A stretch of DNA of 64,000 bases, taken from Dyadobacter luteus (lineage in GTDB: Bacteria; Bacteroidota; Bacteroidia; Cytophagales; Spirosomataceae). The notes under the pieces were generated by a model, which was not told the origin of the DNA, searched no databases, and saw nothing but the letters and a program-made list of their open reading frames with translations. Position numbers and translations under genes: made by a program. This document shows positions 27,295 through 36,044 of this stretch, in pieces (positions within the stretch are counted from its first letter, which is position 1; each line of letters starts with the position of its first letter). The DNA lies in contig NZ_QNUL01000015.1 of assembly GCF_003383615.1 (NCBI RefSeq), positions 62,001 to 126,000 of the forward strand. Reading direction: 5' to 3'.

Positions 27295-28275
27295 TTACAG
27301 ACCACATCCTTTGCCTTCCACCACAATCAGTTTTCCTTTATTTTCAATCTTGTAAGTGGCTCCTCTGGTTGCGGTAAGTACATCCAATATTTCCTGAATA
27401 GTTTCTGTTCCCTGAAAAGAGGCAGTCACCGGACAACCTTCCAGCTCCTTATTTCCAAATCTGATGGTTATACCATAACGTTGCTCCAGTTGCCTGGCTA
27501 TGGTTTTAAACGATACTGACTCAAACTCCATCCTTCGTTTTACCGGATCCTGTTCTTCTTCGTTAGTATGTGTTTCTGCATTCCGGCTTTTGGCATCATA
27601 TACGATTTTCTGATCCTGTATTAATATTCCTAAAAGCTCGTCTCCTTTTTCCACTTTTACCTTTCCCCTTGTTACGGCTACAGTTACCTTATTCTGATCC
27701 CGATAGGCCTTCACGTTGAAAGCAGTGCCCACTACTCTGACAGTTATATCACCTGCACGTATTACAAAAGGTTTTTCCGGTTTATGCTGAACATCGAAAT
27801 AAGCTTCGCCTTCCAGAGCTACTGTCCTTTCATTTTCATGGTCTTCATATTGAACTTCACTTCCTGCCTGAAGCAGAATCCGGCTGCTATCGGGTAGCAT
27901 AAAATGGCGCGAATCGCTTGCCGACTGCGGAGTGACAAAGGATATGGTATTTATGTCAGTCTTGTTATGTTGCAATACCCGGTAACCAATGCCAAGTAAA
28001 AACACAACTCCTGCCAGTGTAGCCACCAGTCTCCACCAATTGCGAAGTGGCCTGAGCTGAACTATTTTTCCGGATGGCACCTTACGACTCATCAGATCAT
28101 CATAAAGCTCACTTGCCAGCGCTGCCTCGCTGCCTGCCTTTCGCAGCCATTCCCTGAAAGAATGATCCGACGCTCCTAATTGATCATACCAGTTTTCCAG
28201 CTCGTCCAGCTCCTGCTCCGTGGTATCGCCCCGGTCATATTGCTCCAATAAGTAAACGAGTCTGCTGTGCTCCAT
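27295..28275 (-). CDS. FecR-family anti-sigma/signal transducer
   Basis: A 326-residue inner-membrane protein. Residues 1-78 are the cytoplasmic sigma-binding part (EQYDRGDTTEQELDELENWY), 80-99 a membrane helix (WWRLVATLAGVVFLLGIGYR), ~118-215 the FecR domain (LPDSSRILLQAGSEVQYE; VALEGEAYFDVQHKPEKPF; VVGTAFNVKAY), and the C-terminal ~70 residues the DUF4974 domain (FKTIARQLEQRYGITIRFGN). It couples the STN domain of the SusC downstream to the ECF sigma factor encoded divergently 186 bp away. Confidence 0.92.
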   Translation of the reverse strand: MEHSRLVYLLEQYDRGDTTEQELDELENWYDQLGASDHSFREWLRKAGSEAALASELYDDLMSRKVPSGKIVQLRPLRNWWRLVATLAGVVFLLGIGYRVLQHNKTDINTISFVTPQSASDSRHFMLPDSSRILLQAGSEVQYEDHENERTVALEGEAYFDVQHKPEKPFVIRAGDITVRVVGTAFNVKAYRDQNKVTVAVTRGKVKVEKGDELLGILIQDQKIVYDAKSRNAETHTNEEEQDPVKRRMEFESVSFKTIARQLEQRYGITIRFGNKELEGCPVTASFQGTETIQEILDVLTATRGATYKIENKGKLIVVEGKGCGL

Positions 28276-28442
28276 TTTGTGGCTTTTAAATACAAGACAC
28301 TTTTTGCTTCTATTACCGTTACTCCCGGCTTGATTATTTTTAGACTTTTTCCAAATATCATTACCTATACATGTTAAAAATTGGAATAGTTATATTAAAT
28401 CAGAAAAATCAAAATATTTTTTTAGACATTTTCTAAATAAGC

Positions 28443-28450
28443 TACATTTG
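28443..28450 (+). promoter_or_regulatory. -7 element (TACATTTG) of the ECF sigma gene
   Basis: A perfect TAnnTTTG match only 12 bases before the TTG start at 28462. If used, the transcript would be nearly leaderless. It lies in the 186-bp divergent region with fecR. Confidence 0.5.
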
Positions 28451-28461
28451 TAAAATCATTT

Positions 28462-29064
28462 TTGCACTCAGAGATTATCAATACACTTACCAGACACGAA
28501 GATTCAGAGTTGCTCCTGCAATGGAAACAGGGGAATGATGCTGCATTTGAAACTTTTTATAAAAGACATATCGTGCAGTTGCTGGGTGTAGCATGTAAAA
28601 AAATAAATGACGAAGAAGCAGCAAAGGACATTGTTCAGGAAATGTTTCTTTCAATGATCAGCAACCGTGATAAGCTTCCTGAAATAGATTCGCCGAAAGC
28701 TTATTTACATACCAGTCTGAAACACAGTATTTACAATTATTACCGGCGTGAACTGGTCAGTAAACGGTATGAAGAATTTGCGGTGACCACGGCCACCGGC
28801 ACCGACGACACATTGCTCCATCAGCTACATGCCAAAGAACTTGAAACACAACTGGTTTTGGCTATAGAGACCTTACCTCCGCAGTGCAGGCACGTTTTCA
28901 AACTGAGTCGTCAGGAGTTTTTATCCAATAGCCAGATTGCCGAAAAGCTGCAGATTTCGGAAAATACCGTAGAGCAGCACATGAGAAAGGCACTGCGTTT
29001 GCTGAGAATTTCTTTGGGTGAATATCTTCCCATCGCTATTATACTGTGGTCGATCGTAGAATGA
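28462..29064 (+). CDS. RNA polymerase ECF sigma-70 factor
   Basis: A 200-residue ECF sigma factor with region 2 (NDAAFETFYKRHIVQLLGVA; AAKDIVQEMFLSM) and region 4 (LPPQCRHVFKLSRQEFLSNSQIAEKLQISENTVEQHMRKALRLL). No ATG occurs near the N-terminus; TTG 28462 is the best start (an ATT follows at 28474). It is divergent from fecR, unlike the common co-directional sigma-fecR-susC order, and should direct transcription of the SusCD-peroxidase-SUMF1 operon when released by FecR. The C-terminal ~15 residues (LPIAIILWSIVE) are hydrophobic, as in many Bacteroidota paralogues. Confidence 0.88.
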   Translation: MHSEIINTLTRHEDSELLLQWKQGNDAAFETFYKRHIVQLLGVACKKINDEEAAKDIVQEMFLSMISNRDKLPEIDSPKAYLHTSLKHSIYNYYRRELVSKRYEEFAVTTATGTDDTLLHQLHAKELETQLVLAIETLPPQCRHVFKLSRQEFLSNSQIAEKLQISENTVEQHMRKALRLLRISLGEYLPIAIILWSIVE

Positions 29065-29231
29065 AACTCCATACAAACAAAAAGAGAGCAAAACTGCTCC
29101 CTGTTTGTAACTTCAATATCCACTAGAAGCCTTACTATTATTTCCAATGCCTGAGCGCAAAGGTCGTTATACAGTATTACCCCAATCTTACCTGAAAGTT
29201 AAAGTCCTGTGAAATGGTGATTGGATCCTTG

Positions 29232-29642
29232 CTACGACTTATCCTGAACATGACCGTACGCACAATGCCTGCAACCATTGCGACAACAATAGCCTTTTTG
29301 AATATGATACAGTTCGGTAAATACAAGATAAGGTCCTTCCATATAGTAATGGACGCCTTCAATCAATTCAGATCCACTTTTGGAAATAGCAATGTCTTTC
29401 GAAGCAGTAACTAGCTGATTCACATCAGACAAACAACTATTACATAAGCAACCATAATTTGTCTTTCCCAAAAAACGGATGGTCTCCGGTTGCAGACGAA
29501 TTTTGGAGCATTCGCATTGAGCGATGTCGGAGGCGAGGCATTGAATGGGTTGCTGGCAGCGAGAGCAGGAAGCAGCTGTGGCGTGGCTGGTTGTAATTGT
29601 TTTAGCTGCTCCCATGGTATTGAATATCGCAAATTGACGCAC
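29232..29642 (-). CDS. Cysteine-rich CWC + DUF5522 protein
   Basis: A 136-residue protein with twelve cysteines. The N-terminal part carries the CWC pattern (SCSRCQQPIQC...CEC...GCLCNSCL) and the C-terminal part a DUF5522 motif (LIEGVHYYMEGPYLVFTELYH and GYCCRNGCRHCAYG). Both are short metal-binding-type families of unknown role, usually separate small proteins; here they form one chain. The start may instead be Met10 (MGAAKT, 29615). Cytoplasmic. The following gene (20 bp upstream on the same strand) is the DUF3800 protein. Zinc binding is likely but not shown. Confidence 0.78.
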   Translation of the reverse strand: MRQFAIFNTMGAAKTITTSHATAASCSRCQQPIQCLASDIAQCECSKIRLQPETIRFLGKTNYGCLCNSCLSDVNQLVTASKDIAISKSGSELIEGVHYYMEGPYLVFTELYHIQKGYCCRNGCRHCAYGHVQDKS

Positions 29643-29662
29643 AAAAGCAACATAAGCTAACT

Positions 29663-30355
29663 CTATATTCTTTCACAAAGTCCATGTTTTATCCCACCCA
29701 CCTCATCAAATCTATCCTGAATAATTGAATAAAATTGATCATCCCCGAACTCATACTTCCGAAAAAGCGAATATGCGATCAGATCTGAAAGTTGTATCAA
29801 ACGAGATGCTTTCGAATCCAGAAAAAGAGGAACTTCTGACAGATTTCTCAATACCCCCCAACGATGACCAATGGTTCGAAAGTCTGTGGCAAGGCCCTGA
29901 ATGGTACTTTCATAAGTAGACTTATCAAAAATGATTATTCCTCTTTGTGAATCATTATTTTTATGTAATCGGGAAAGATACTGGTCAAAGCGACTTGCTA
30001 CTTGTTCAAAAGAATAATTAACAGGATCCGCAGGTGAAATGTTTTGTTTGTTAACAACGCAGGCAAAAATCCTATTTGAGTGGTGAGAACGCGCCAAAAT
30101 TTCTAACGCCTCTTTTATGATATGCCAACGCTGCTCTTTTGGATACTGTCTCCATATTTTCTTGCCGCCAAACATCGGACTTCCATGAAGCTCCAGTGGC
30201 GCTGGGTCTGCCGGATTAATGCTTGAAACAAGTTTATCAAGCTCATTAGCAATCCAATATCCTTGTCTTTCAAAAAGAGAGACCCCCGCTAAAACAAAAT
30301 GAGTTTGTCCAGCGTCTCCTGCACTCCCAGCTTCATCAAGGTATAGTAGGTGCAT
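29663..30355 (-). CDS. DUF3800 domain protein (RNase H-like fold)
   Basis: A 230-residue protein with the DUF3800 layout: LLYLDEAGSAG at the start (acidic pair Asp6-Glu7), FVLAGVSL, IIIFDKST in the middle and the C-terminal LIQLSDLIAYSLFRKYE. DUF3800 is thought to have an RNase H/retroviral integrase-like fold with acidic metal ligands and often occurs in mobile or defence-like settings. The coding sequence is visibly more AT-rich than the pigment genes, suggesting acquisition. It sits beside the CWC/DUF5522 gene and a decayed lipoprotein gene, with no transposase in contact. Activity unknown. Confidence 0.85.
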   Translation of the reverse strand: MHLLYLDEAGSAGDAGQTHFVLAGVSLFERQGYWIANELDKLVSSINPADPAPLELHGSPMFGGKKIWRQYPKEQRWHIIKEALEILARSHHSNRIFACVVNKQNISPADPVNYSFEQVASRFDQYLSRLHKNNDSQRGIIIFDKSTYESTIQGLATDFRTIGHRWGVLRNLSEVPLFLDSKASRLIQLSDLIAYSLFRKYEFGDDQFYSIIQDRFDEVGGIKHGLCERI

Positions 30356-30543
30356 AAAAAAGGCAGCCGAGGAGAAACCATGTTCTCACGATCTGATTAA
30401 GTCAAACCTCCCAACTGCGATACAAAGATAATAATATACAAATTGTATTCAAAAGCAAAAGTATGACAGATAGAACTACATACTGATTTTCAACATGATA
30501 ACTTCTTCATATCAATTCCTTTTAAGTATTTAAACCAAAACTT

Positions 30544-31906
30544 TTGCTTTCTTATACACGTCCTCATCTGACCCAGTTCGTCATTCAAAAGTTACTACCC
30601 TATCTGGTATTCCTGCTCCTATCTCAGTGCAAGCAGGATATAAAGTCAAATGATTTTCAGAAAATAAAGGAATCATTCTCTCTCGAAACCATTAACTACT
30701 TCTATGAAACAGCGTTTCGTATGAATACAAACGACAAGCGAAGTACAGTTCAGAAATGGAAAATGATGTTGCTGTATCCCTGGATGGAAATTTACTGAAA
30801 AATGATTCAGCTGACATTACAGCCGCTTTGAGGGAATTGGACCAAATAGGGCTTCCAATTAACATAGCGCTGACAGACAATCCCTTATTTGCCAATATCC
30901 GTATCTTCTTTGGAAATAAAATATACGTTCAGGAGAAACTGGAAATTGACCAAATAGGTGAAAAGCATAATCCAATCATTGTAAACTGGCGGGAAGATAT
31001 CGGACACGTTTCTATAGGCATTGTTGACGGTATTGCAAACAATCAATTGTCTGGCAATGTGGATGTTGCCACCATAAGGCGCAGCAATATTATCAAGGAT
31101 CTGACAAAAAGTTTGGGGATATTGGGAGGTAGCTGGAATGTGTATCACAAAAGATTTTATGCGGGAGACAATGTTACTGCTACATTATCGGATATAGATA
31201 AAAGCGTACTTCCTTTACCACTCTTCCACTCCGGACAATCTGGACAGAGCTGATTTTGAAAGTTACTTCGGCGATATTCTTTACACCGTTGACAGTGAAC
31301 TGAAATTGATGCATTACGTGCAGGAGAATAAAATACCCATTAGCAGACTGTGGAATTCATTCGGGATCATTGCTTTATCGACAAATCATTAAAGAAGTAT
31401 CCTACGGAAGTTTTCGTCAATATTCAGGGGTAAGAGGAAGATCTTAACTTCTGGAACATCGCTATCAAAAACTTAAATAGTATTACTGGGCAAAACTTAA
31501 AACTTGCGATTGGATCGCATTCCCTATCATCTCATGTCCCCTCGATTGATATTCTTTACAACAATTCAGATATCAAAGAAATCGATATTAAAACAAATAT
31601 GACCTTTTATCCTAAGCTATTTGTCGGGCGTTTTAAAGGAGAAATAAGATTTCCGAAAAAATCTGATCATCGACTCAAGAACCAATTTAACAACAAGGCA
31701 TTCAATTCTCTTTACTGTCTTTTAGCCTTCAATAGCGGAAAGCTGGAAGTTGCCGAGTCAATGATCAAGGCAATATCAGCTGAAAACCTGAGTTCAGAGA
31801 GATACTTTCACTAATTTACAACCCCATTATTCCGCAAGGTTTTACGTTGCAACAGATGGATGCGCTTATTGCTTCCTGTAAAAAACAGAAAAGGGATAAC
31901 TGCTGA
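30544..31906 (+). pseudogene. Decayed tandem DUF2927 lipoprotein gene
   Basis: Pieces in changing frames read as a lipoprotein signal (LVFLLLSQC) followed by two DUF2927-like modules. Module one runs ETINYFYETAF, STVQKWK/NDVAVSLDGN, LRELDQIGLPINIAL, FANIRIFFGN, SDIDKSVL. Module two runs KKYPTEVFVNIQG, EDLNFWNIAIKNLNSITGQNLKLAIG, FNSGKLEVAESMIKAI and ends EILSLIYNPIIPQGFTLQQMDAL. Frame changes occur near 30758 (one A missing from WKN), 31250, 31385-31435 and 31800, so no full protein can be made. The family's function is unknown. The number of lesions argues for real decay. Confidence 0.75.
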
Positions 31907-31929
31907 TCACCAGCTGTTACCCCTTTTCT
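31887..31929. terminator. Bidirectional hairpin terminator
   Basis: Arms 31887-31900 and 31916-31929 (AGAAAAGGGATAAC/GTTACCCCTTTTCT) pair with one mismatch; A-rich before, T-rich in the arm after. It overlaps the end of the DUF2927 relic and lies just beyond the DUF1684 stop, serving both strands. Confidence 0.6.
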
Positions 31930-31954
31930 CCTATACTAAGTTTTAAATATCTGC

Positions 31955-32833
31955 TCAATGATCTCCGAACCGCTTCTCGCCTGCTGTAATCGCCACGGCA
32001 AGTTTGTTTTGCTTGGGAGGTAACGGGCAGGTTGCATACGGTGAGAACGCACATGGAGGATTGGTCGCTTTATTGAAATCCAACCAGTAGGAACCGTCCT
32101 CCGCTTTTTCAGAAGCATATACAAAACGACCTGCACCGTAAGTTTCTTTCTTGTTTGTTTCATCCCCGAAAATGATGAAAAGGTTCTTTTCGGTTCCAAC
32201 TGCATCCAGTCTGTATTCCTTTCCTTTGATATTGAAAACCAAAGTACCTGGAGAATCCTCTTGTGAAAGTCGTCCGGTAATATCCGTAATCGCAACTTTT
32301 TTCCCTTCTGTCTTTTCCAGTTTCGCTTTTACCTTCCAGTTTTCATTGATCGGATAGGTATGAATACCTTTGAAATCCTTCAATGTCTGGCTTTCCAGAT
32401 CCCGAAGACGCACCGCATATTTATCACCTCTTTTGATGATGAACCAGCGCAGTGACTGATGTTTTACCACCACGGGTTTTTGATACGGGAAGAGCGTTAT
32501 TTTCTCAACAGGCTCTGTACCATTGAAAATCTCAGCATCTTTATCAGCTTCAAGCGTTACCTGTCCGTTTTGCAGGATAATTTTACCCAGAGCTGGTTTA
32601 CTGTGATCCTGCGGAAAAATAATGTCATTTTCTGAGCTTCCTCCGAAGGTATTCACACCTTCTTCCAGCCAGAATAAACCCGCAAGATTAAGCCAGCCTT
32701 CTTCTGCTTTCAGACCCTCTACCCGTTTTTTATGCCACTCTTTGATCTGATTCTCATAAGCAGCATCTCCTCTGAAACTAAATAACACAACGCCAAGCAA
32801 CAGCCAGGAAACTGCAAAGATTGATTTTTTCAT
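31955..32833 (-). CDS. DUF1684 domain secreted protein
   Basis: ATG at 32831-32833 gives 292 residues with signal peptide (MKKSIFAVSWLLLGVVLFSFRGDAA). The DUF1684 family signatures are clear: WHKKRVEGLKAEEGWLNLAGLFWLEEG near the N-terminus, YGAGRFVYA, and the C-terminal LDFNKATNPPCAFSPYATCPLPP. The family has a beta-barrel-like fold and unknown function. It lies 89 bp downstream of the TonB-dependent receptor gene on the same strand and is probably co-expressed, suggesting a periplasmic role tied to that transporter's cargo. Confidence 0.87.
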   Translation of the reverse strand: MKKSIFAVSWLLLGVVLFSFRGDAAYENQIKEWHKKRVEGLKAEEGWLNLAGLFWLEEGVNTFGGSSENDIIFPQDHSKPALGKIILQNGQVTLEADKDAEIFNGTEPVEKITLFPYQKPVVVKHQSLRWFIIKRGDKYAVRLRDLESQTLKDFKGIHTYPINENWKVKAKLEKTEGKKVAITDITGRLSQEDSPGTLVFNIKGKEYRLDAVGTEKNLFIIFGDETNKKETYGAGRFVYASEKAEDGSYWLDFNKATNPPCAFSPYATCPLPPKQNKLAVAITAGEKRFGDH

Positions 32834-32922
32834 AGTAATAGAAGTCAGTTGATTTTTAATTGACAAATAGTCAGACCGGGAAGTCATGGTTCCCGGTCTG
32901 ACATCAGTCTTTACTCATTGGA

Positions 32923-35487
32923 TTAGAATGAATATCTTACTGTTACACCGTAGGTACGTTGGTCACCTACGATTCCGGCATATTGTCCGTAGCTACCAGG
33001 AGCAGCCAATAGTTGTTCGTAATAATTTTTGTTAAACAGGTTTCTGCCCCACAGGAAGAAAGAAACTCCGTTCGATGCTCTGAAACCAATGCGGCCGTTC
33101 GTCAGAGAATATTCGTCAATGTTGAGATATTGAGATGGTGACGGGCTCGATGAGAAACCTGAGCGGTAGAATACATCGGCAGCTACGAAGTAGTTACCTT
33201 TCAATCCAAGGAAAGTTCCTTTTGCAACAGCTTCACCTCCTGCAGATCCCGACCATTTCGAAATACCTGGCAGACGACCACCTGAAATGTCTTTGAATGC
33301 TGCAGCCCCACCTACTTCTTCAAGAGGAACAGGCGCGTTCGTGAATTTCACATATTTACCATCTGTATATGCAACAGCAGCATTGAAGGTGAAAGCACCA
33401 AAACGGATATTTCCATCCAATTCAGCTCCCTGCACACGTACTTTCTCAGCATTAGCAAGGTATCCACGGTTCACACCAGGCTCCGGAGTTTGCACCTGCG
33501 TCTGGAAATCGTCGATGTCAGAACGGTAGAACGTAAGGTTCAACACCGAGTTAGGAGACGGTTTGGTTTTGATACCAATTTCTTTGTGCGCTACGTACTC
33601 AGGCTTCACTCTTGCAAGATCAATCAAAACCTGTCCGTTTGCACTTGGCAATCCACCCACGTTCACACCAATTGGCTTGTAACCAATCGAGTAAGTTGCA
33701 TAAGCATTTACCTTGTTTGTTGCTTTATACTGAACAGAAACCTGTCCTGAGAAATTTCCTTCTGCGTAATCCGTATTGAATGCCTGGTTAGAATAAACAC
33801 CGTTTTTCAATGCCAACAGTGCAGGGTCAGTTGTTTGCAAACCGCCATAAGCTACACGGCTGTAGTCAACCACTTTTTTGTCGTAGTTATAACGAACACC
33901 TGGTAGTACATGAAGTTTGTCAGTAATAGCCCAGTCAGCCTGTGCGAAAGCAGCCACTGAAGTACTTTTGATACGGTTGGTAGTGCGAATACCGAAGTTG
34001 TCAAACAATCCCGGAGTTGCCCACAATGCACTTGTTGAACTCTGAGCAAATCTCCATTGAGCAGAACCTGCTTCTTCTGTCTGAACCGGATCAGAAGTAA
34101 GATCCTGCCATAAACCAAATACTCCCACAACCCCACTCAATTTCGGAGAAATCTTTCCTGAGTAACGGATCTCCTGAGACCACTGGTCATGCTTGGAGTT
34201 ACCAGAAGAAATCGTAAATACCGGCAAACCAATGTAGTCACGGTCATTCAAAGGAACCCATTTCCAATATCTCCATGCTGTGGTAGAAGTAAGTGTACCG
34301 TTTCCGATTTTGATATCTGCGTTTACAGAGACACCCCCAAGCTGGTTATCTGCTTTCGAAGGCGTATCCAGATCTAACTTACGTTCGAATGCACTTTTGT
34401 AAGGAATCTCGTAATTAAGGTCCTTGATAATCGCGTTGAACTGACGATAAGCAGCTCTTTGTGTGGTTACCACCCCTGCTACCGGCCATCCGTAACCAGT
34501 TGGTTTCTGATCAGAAATGTCTCCGATTAATGTAATATTTATGTTGTCATTTGGCTTATAAAGCAACTGACCTCTTACACCAATATTATTGATATCATTG
34601 ATCGGCAATTGCGTATGCTCGTTGTAGAAAGTACCGTTACGTTGTGTACCTGTGAAAGAAACGCGTGCAGCCAGTTTTTTGCTGATCGGCCCTGTCAAAG
34701 AAGCTTTTGCCTGAACAAAACCTAGATTCCCATAGCTCAGCTCAAAGCTGGCACCCGGATCAAAACTAGCTCCACGGGTTGTAATGTTAAACGCACCTGC
34801 TGTTGTATTTTTACCAAAAAGTGTTCCCTGTGGACCACGAAGTACTTCAACGCGCTCAATATCAATAAAATCCAAGGCTGTTGCCGCCGGACGAGCGTAA
34901 TAAACACCGTCCACATAGAATCCTACACCCGGGTCAATACCGTCATTAGTAAGACCGTAAGTAGATCCCAAACCACGGATGTTAAGAGTTGTGTTACGTG
35001 CGTTGGAGGCGTAAAGCTGTACAGTTGGTACAAGCTCTTTCAAACGGTTTACGTTGAAAGCACCCGCGTCTTCTGCGCGCGTACCGCCAATCACGGAAAT
35101 AGGAATTGGTACATCCTGTGCCGATTCCTGGCGGCGACGTGATGAAATTACAACGTCTTCCAGTTGTGTATTGTTAGGATCTAGACGAATTTCTACTTTC
35201 TTGTCATTGATCAGAACCTCTTTTTTCAAATAACCTACATACGTTACGATCAAAGTAAAAGGAAGTGTCTGTCCTGTAACGAGTTCGAACTCCCCGTTGG
35301 CATCAGTTACGTCGCCGTTGGTAGTTCCTTTAATGGTAATAGTCGCTCCGATAAGAGGTTCGTTGCTGCGTGAATCCAATACTTTACCGGTAACGTTGGC
35401 ATTAATCAAAGTTCTGTCCTGTGCAGACAGTAATAGCGGAAAGATCAATGCCGTCAGGAGGAAGGCCGACTTAAGAACTTGTTTCAT
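32923..35487 (-). CDS. TonB-dependent receptor (non-SusC type, with regulatory-like N-domain)
   Basis: An 854-residue outer-membrane receptor: signal peptide, CarboxypepD-regulatory-like domain (VTGKVLDSRSNEPLIGATITIK), TonB-box-like region (LEDVVISSRRRQE), plug (LNIRGLGSTYGL, DFIDIERVEVLRGPQGTLFGKNTTAGAFNI) and a beta-barrel ending in the terminal Phe (TYGVTVRYSF). No SusD gene is nearby, so it resembles siderophore/vitamin-type receptors more than glycan SusC. No STN domain is seen. A -7 element lies 175 bp upstream. Together with DUF1684 it forms a two-gene uptake unit; substrate unknown. Confidence 0.9.
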   Translation of the reverse strand: MKQVLKSAFLLTALIFPLLLSAQDRTLINANVTGKVLDSRSNEPLIGATITIKGTTNGDVTDANGEFELVTGQTLPFTLIVTYVGYLKKEVLINDKKVEIRLDPNNTQLEDVVISSRRRQESAQDVPIPISVIGGTRAEDAGAFNVNRLKELVPTVQLYASNARNTTLNIRGLGSTYGLTNDGIDPGVGFYVDGVYYARPAATALDFIDIERVEVLRGPQGTLFGKNTTAGAFNITTRGASFDPGASFELSYGNLGFVQAKASLTGPISKKLAARVSFTGTQRNGTFYNEHTQLPINDINNIGVRGQLLYKPNDNINITLIGDISDQKPTGYGWPVAGVVTTQRAAYRQFNAIIKDLNYEIPYKSAFERKLDLDTPSKADNQLGGVSVNADIKIGNGTLTSTTAWRYWKWVPLNDRDYIGLPVFTISSGNSKHDQWSQEIRYSGKISPKLSGVVGVFGLWQDLTSDPVQTEEAGSAQWRFAQSSTSALWATPGLFDNFGIRTTNRIKSTSVAAFAQADWAITDKLHVLPGVRYNYDKKVVDYSRVAYGGLQTTDPALLALKNGVYSNQAFNTDYAEGNFSGQVSVQYKATNKVNAYATYSIGYKPIGVNVGGLPSANGQVLIDLARVKPEYVAHKEIGIKTKPSPNSVLNLTFYRSDIDDFQTQVQTPEPGVNRGYLANAEKVRVQGAELDGNIRFGAFTFNAAVAYTDGKYVKFTNAPVPLEEVGGAAAFKDISGGRLPGISKWSGSAGGEAVAKGTFLGLKGNYFVAADVFYRSGFSSSPSPSQYLNIDEYSLTNGRIGFRASNGVSFFLWGRNLFNKNYYEQLLAAPGSYGQYAGIVGDQRTYGVTVRYSF

Positions 35488-35661
35488 TAGGATGATTTTT
35501 TTGGTGGTGTTTTTCTTCTCTGTTTGTGTTGACCGGCTTTGGTGTCAACCGGCAGAATCACGCCTCGACGCAATTCTTTGAATGTGGTGCTAACAACAGC
35601 AACAGGAAGCAGGGTGAAGTAACTGTTTTTTCATAAATGCTAATTTATCTTGATTCTCATG

Positions 35662-35669
35662 CAAATGTA
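35662..35669 (-). promoter_or_regulatory. -7 element of the TonB receptor promoter
   Basis: On the minus strand TACATTTG, a perfect TAnnTTTG. It predicts a leader of about 170 bases before 35487. The -33 TTG is not clear; an AT-rich TTTTATATAG stretch lies there. Confidence 0.5.
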
Positions 35670-36044
35670 CAATCTGTTTTTATATATACTATATAAAATT
35701 GGTAGATTTTATAGGTATTGAAAATTTTAACAATCAATTAATTGATTTACAGATAATTAAATTTTAAAAATAATTTATAAATTTTCACCAAAATGCTAAC
35801 AAATGCCTGTTTCCATAAGACTTCACCTTCAGATAAGATAGCATTAAAATCATATTTGAGGAAAAAAGAGACAGTTACTTTTCTTTAAACGGTTACATTT
35901 ATTAACCGAAAAAAACAGGAACTAAGAGGCAAATTCTTTCCTGTTACTACACATCAGGTTGAAAGAAATACGGTAATTTGCCCTTCAATTCAATCCGCTT
36001 TCGGACAATATTCCGAAAGGAACGACCTTACATAACTTACCTGT
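35670..36044. promoter_or_regulatory. AT-rich divergent intergenic region with three inverted repeats
   Basis: The stretch between the TonB receptor and the GH95 gene has no gene. It holds a perfect 16-bp palindrome AATCAATTAATTGATT (35732-35747), CGGTTA-7-TAACCG (35890-35908) and CTTTCGGA-6-TCCGAAAG (35998-36019), the last 25 bases before the GH95 start. They are candidate operators or leader hairpins. No exact TAnnTTTG box was found for GH95. Confidence 0.4.

Noticed and set aside
29073-29108. Nested hairpin after the sigma gene (ACAAACA...TGTTTGT)
   Set aside because: The stem is interrupted and lacks a T-run; not strong enough to call a terminator.
29725-29919. 64-residue plus-strand open frame
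   Set aside because: It is antisense to the DUF3800 gene and has no independent support.
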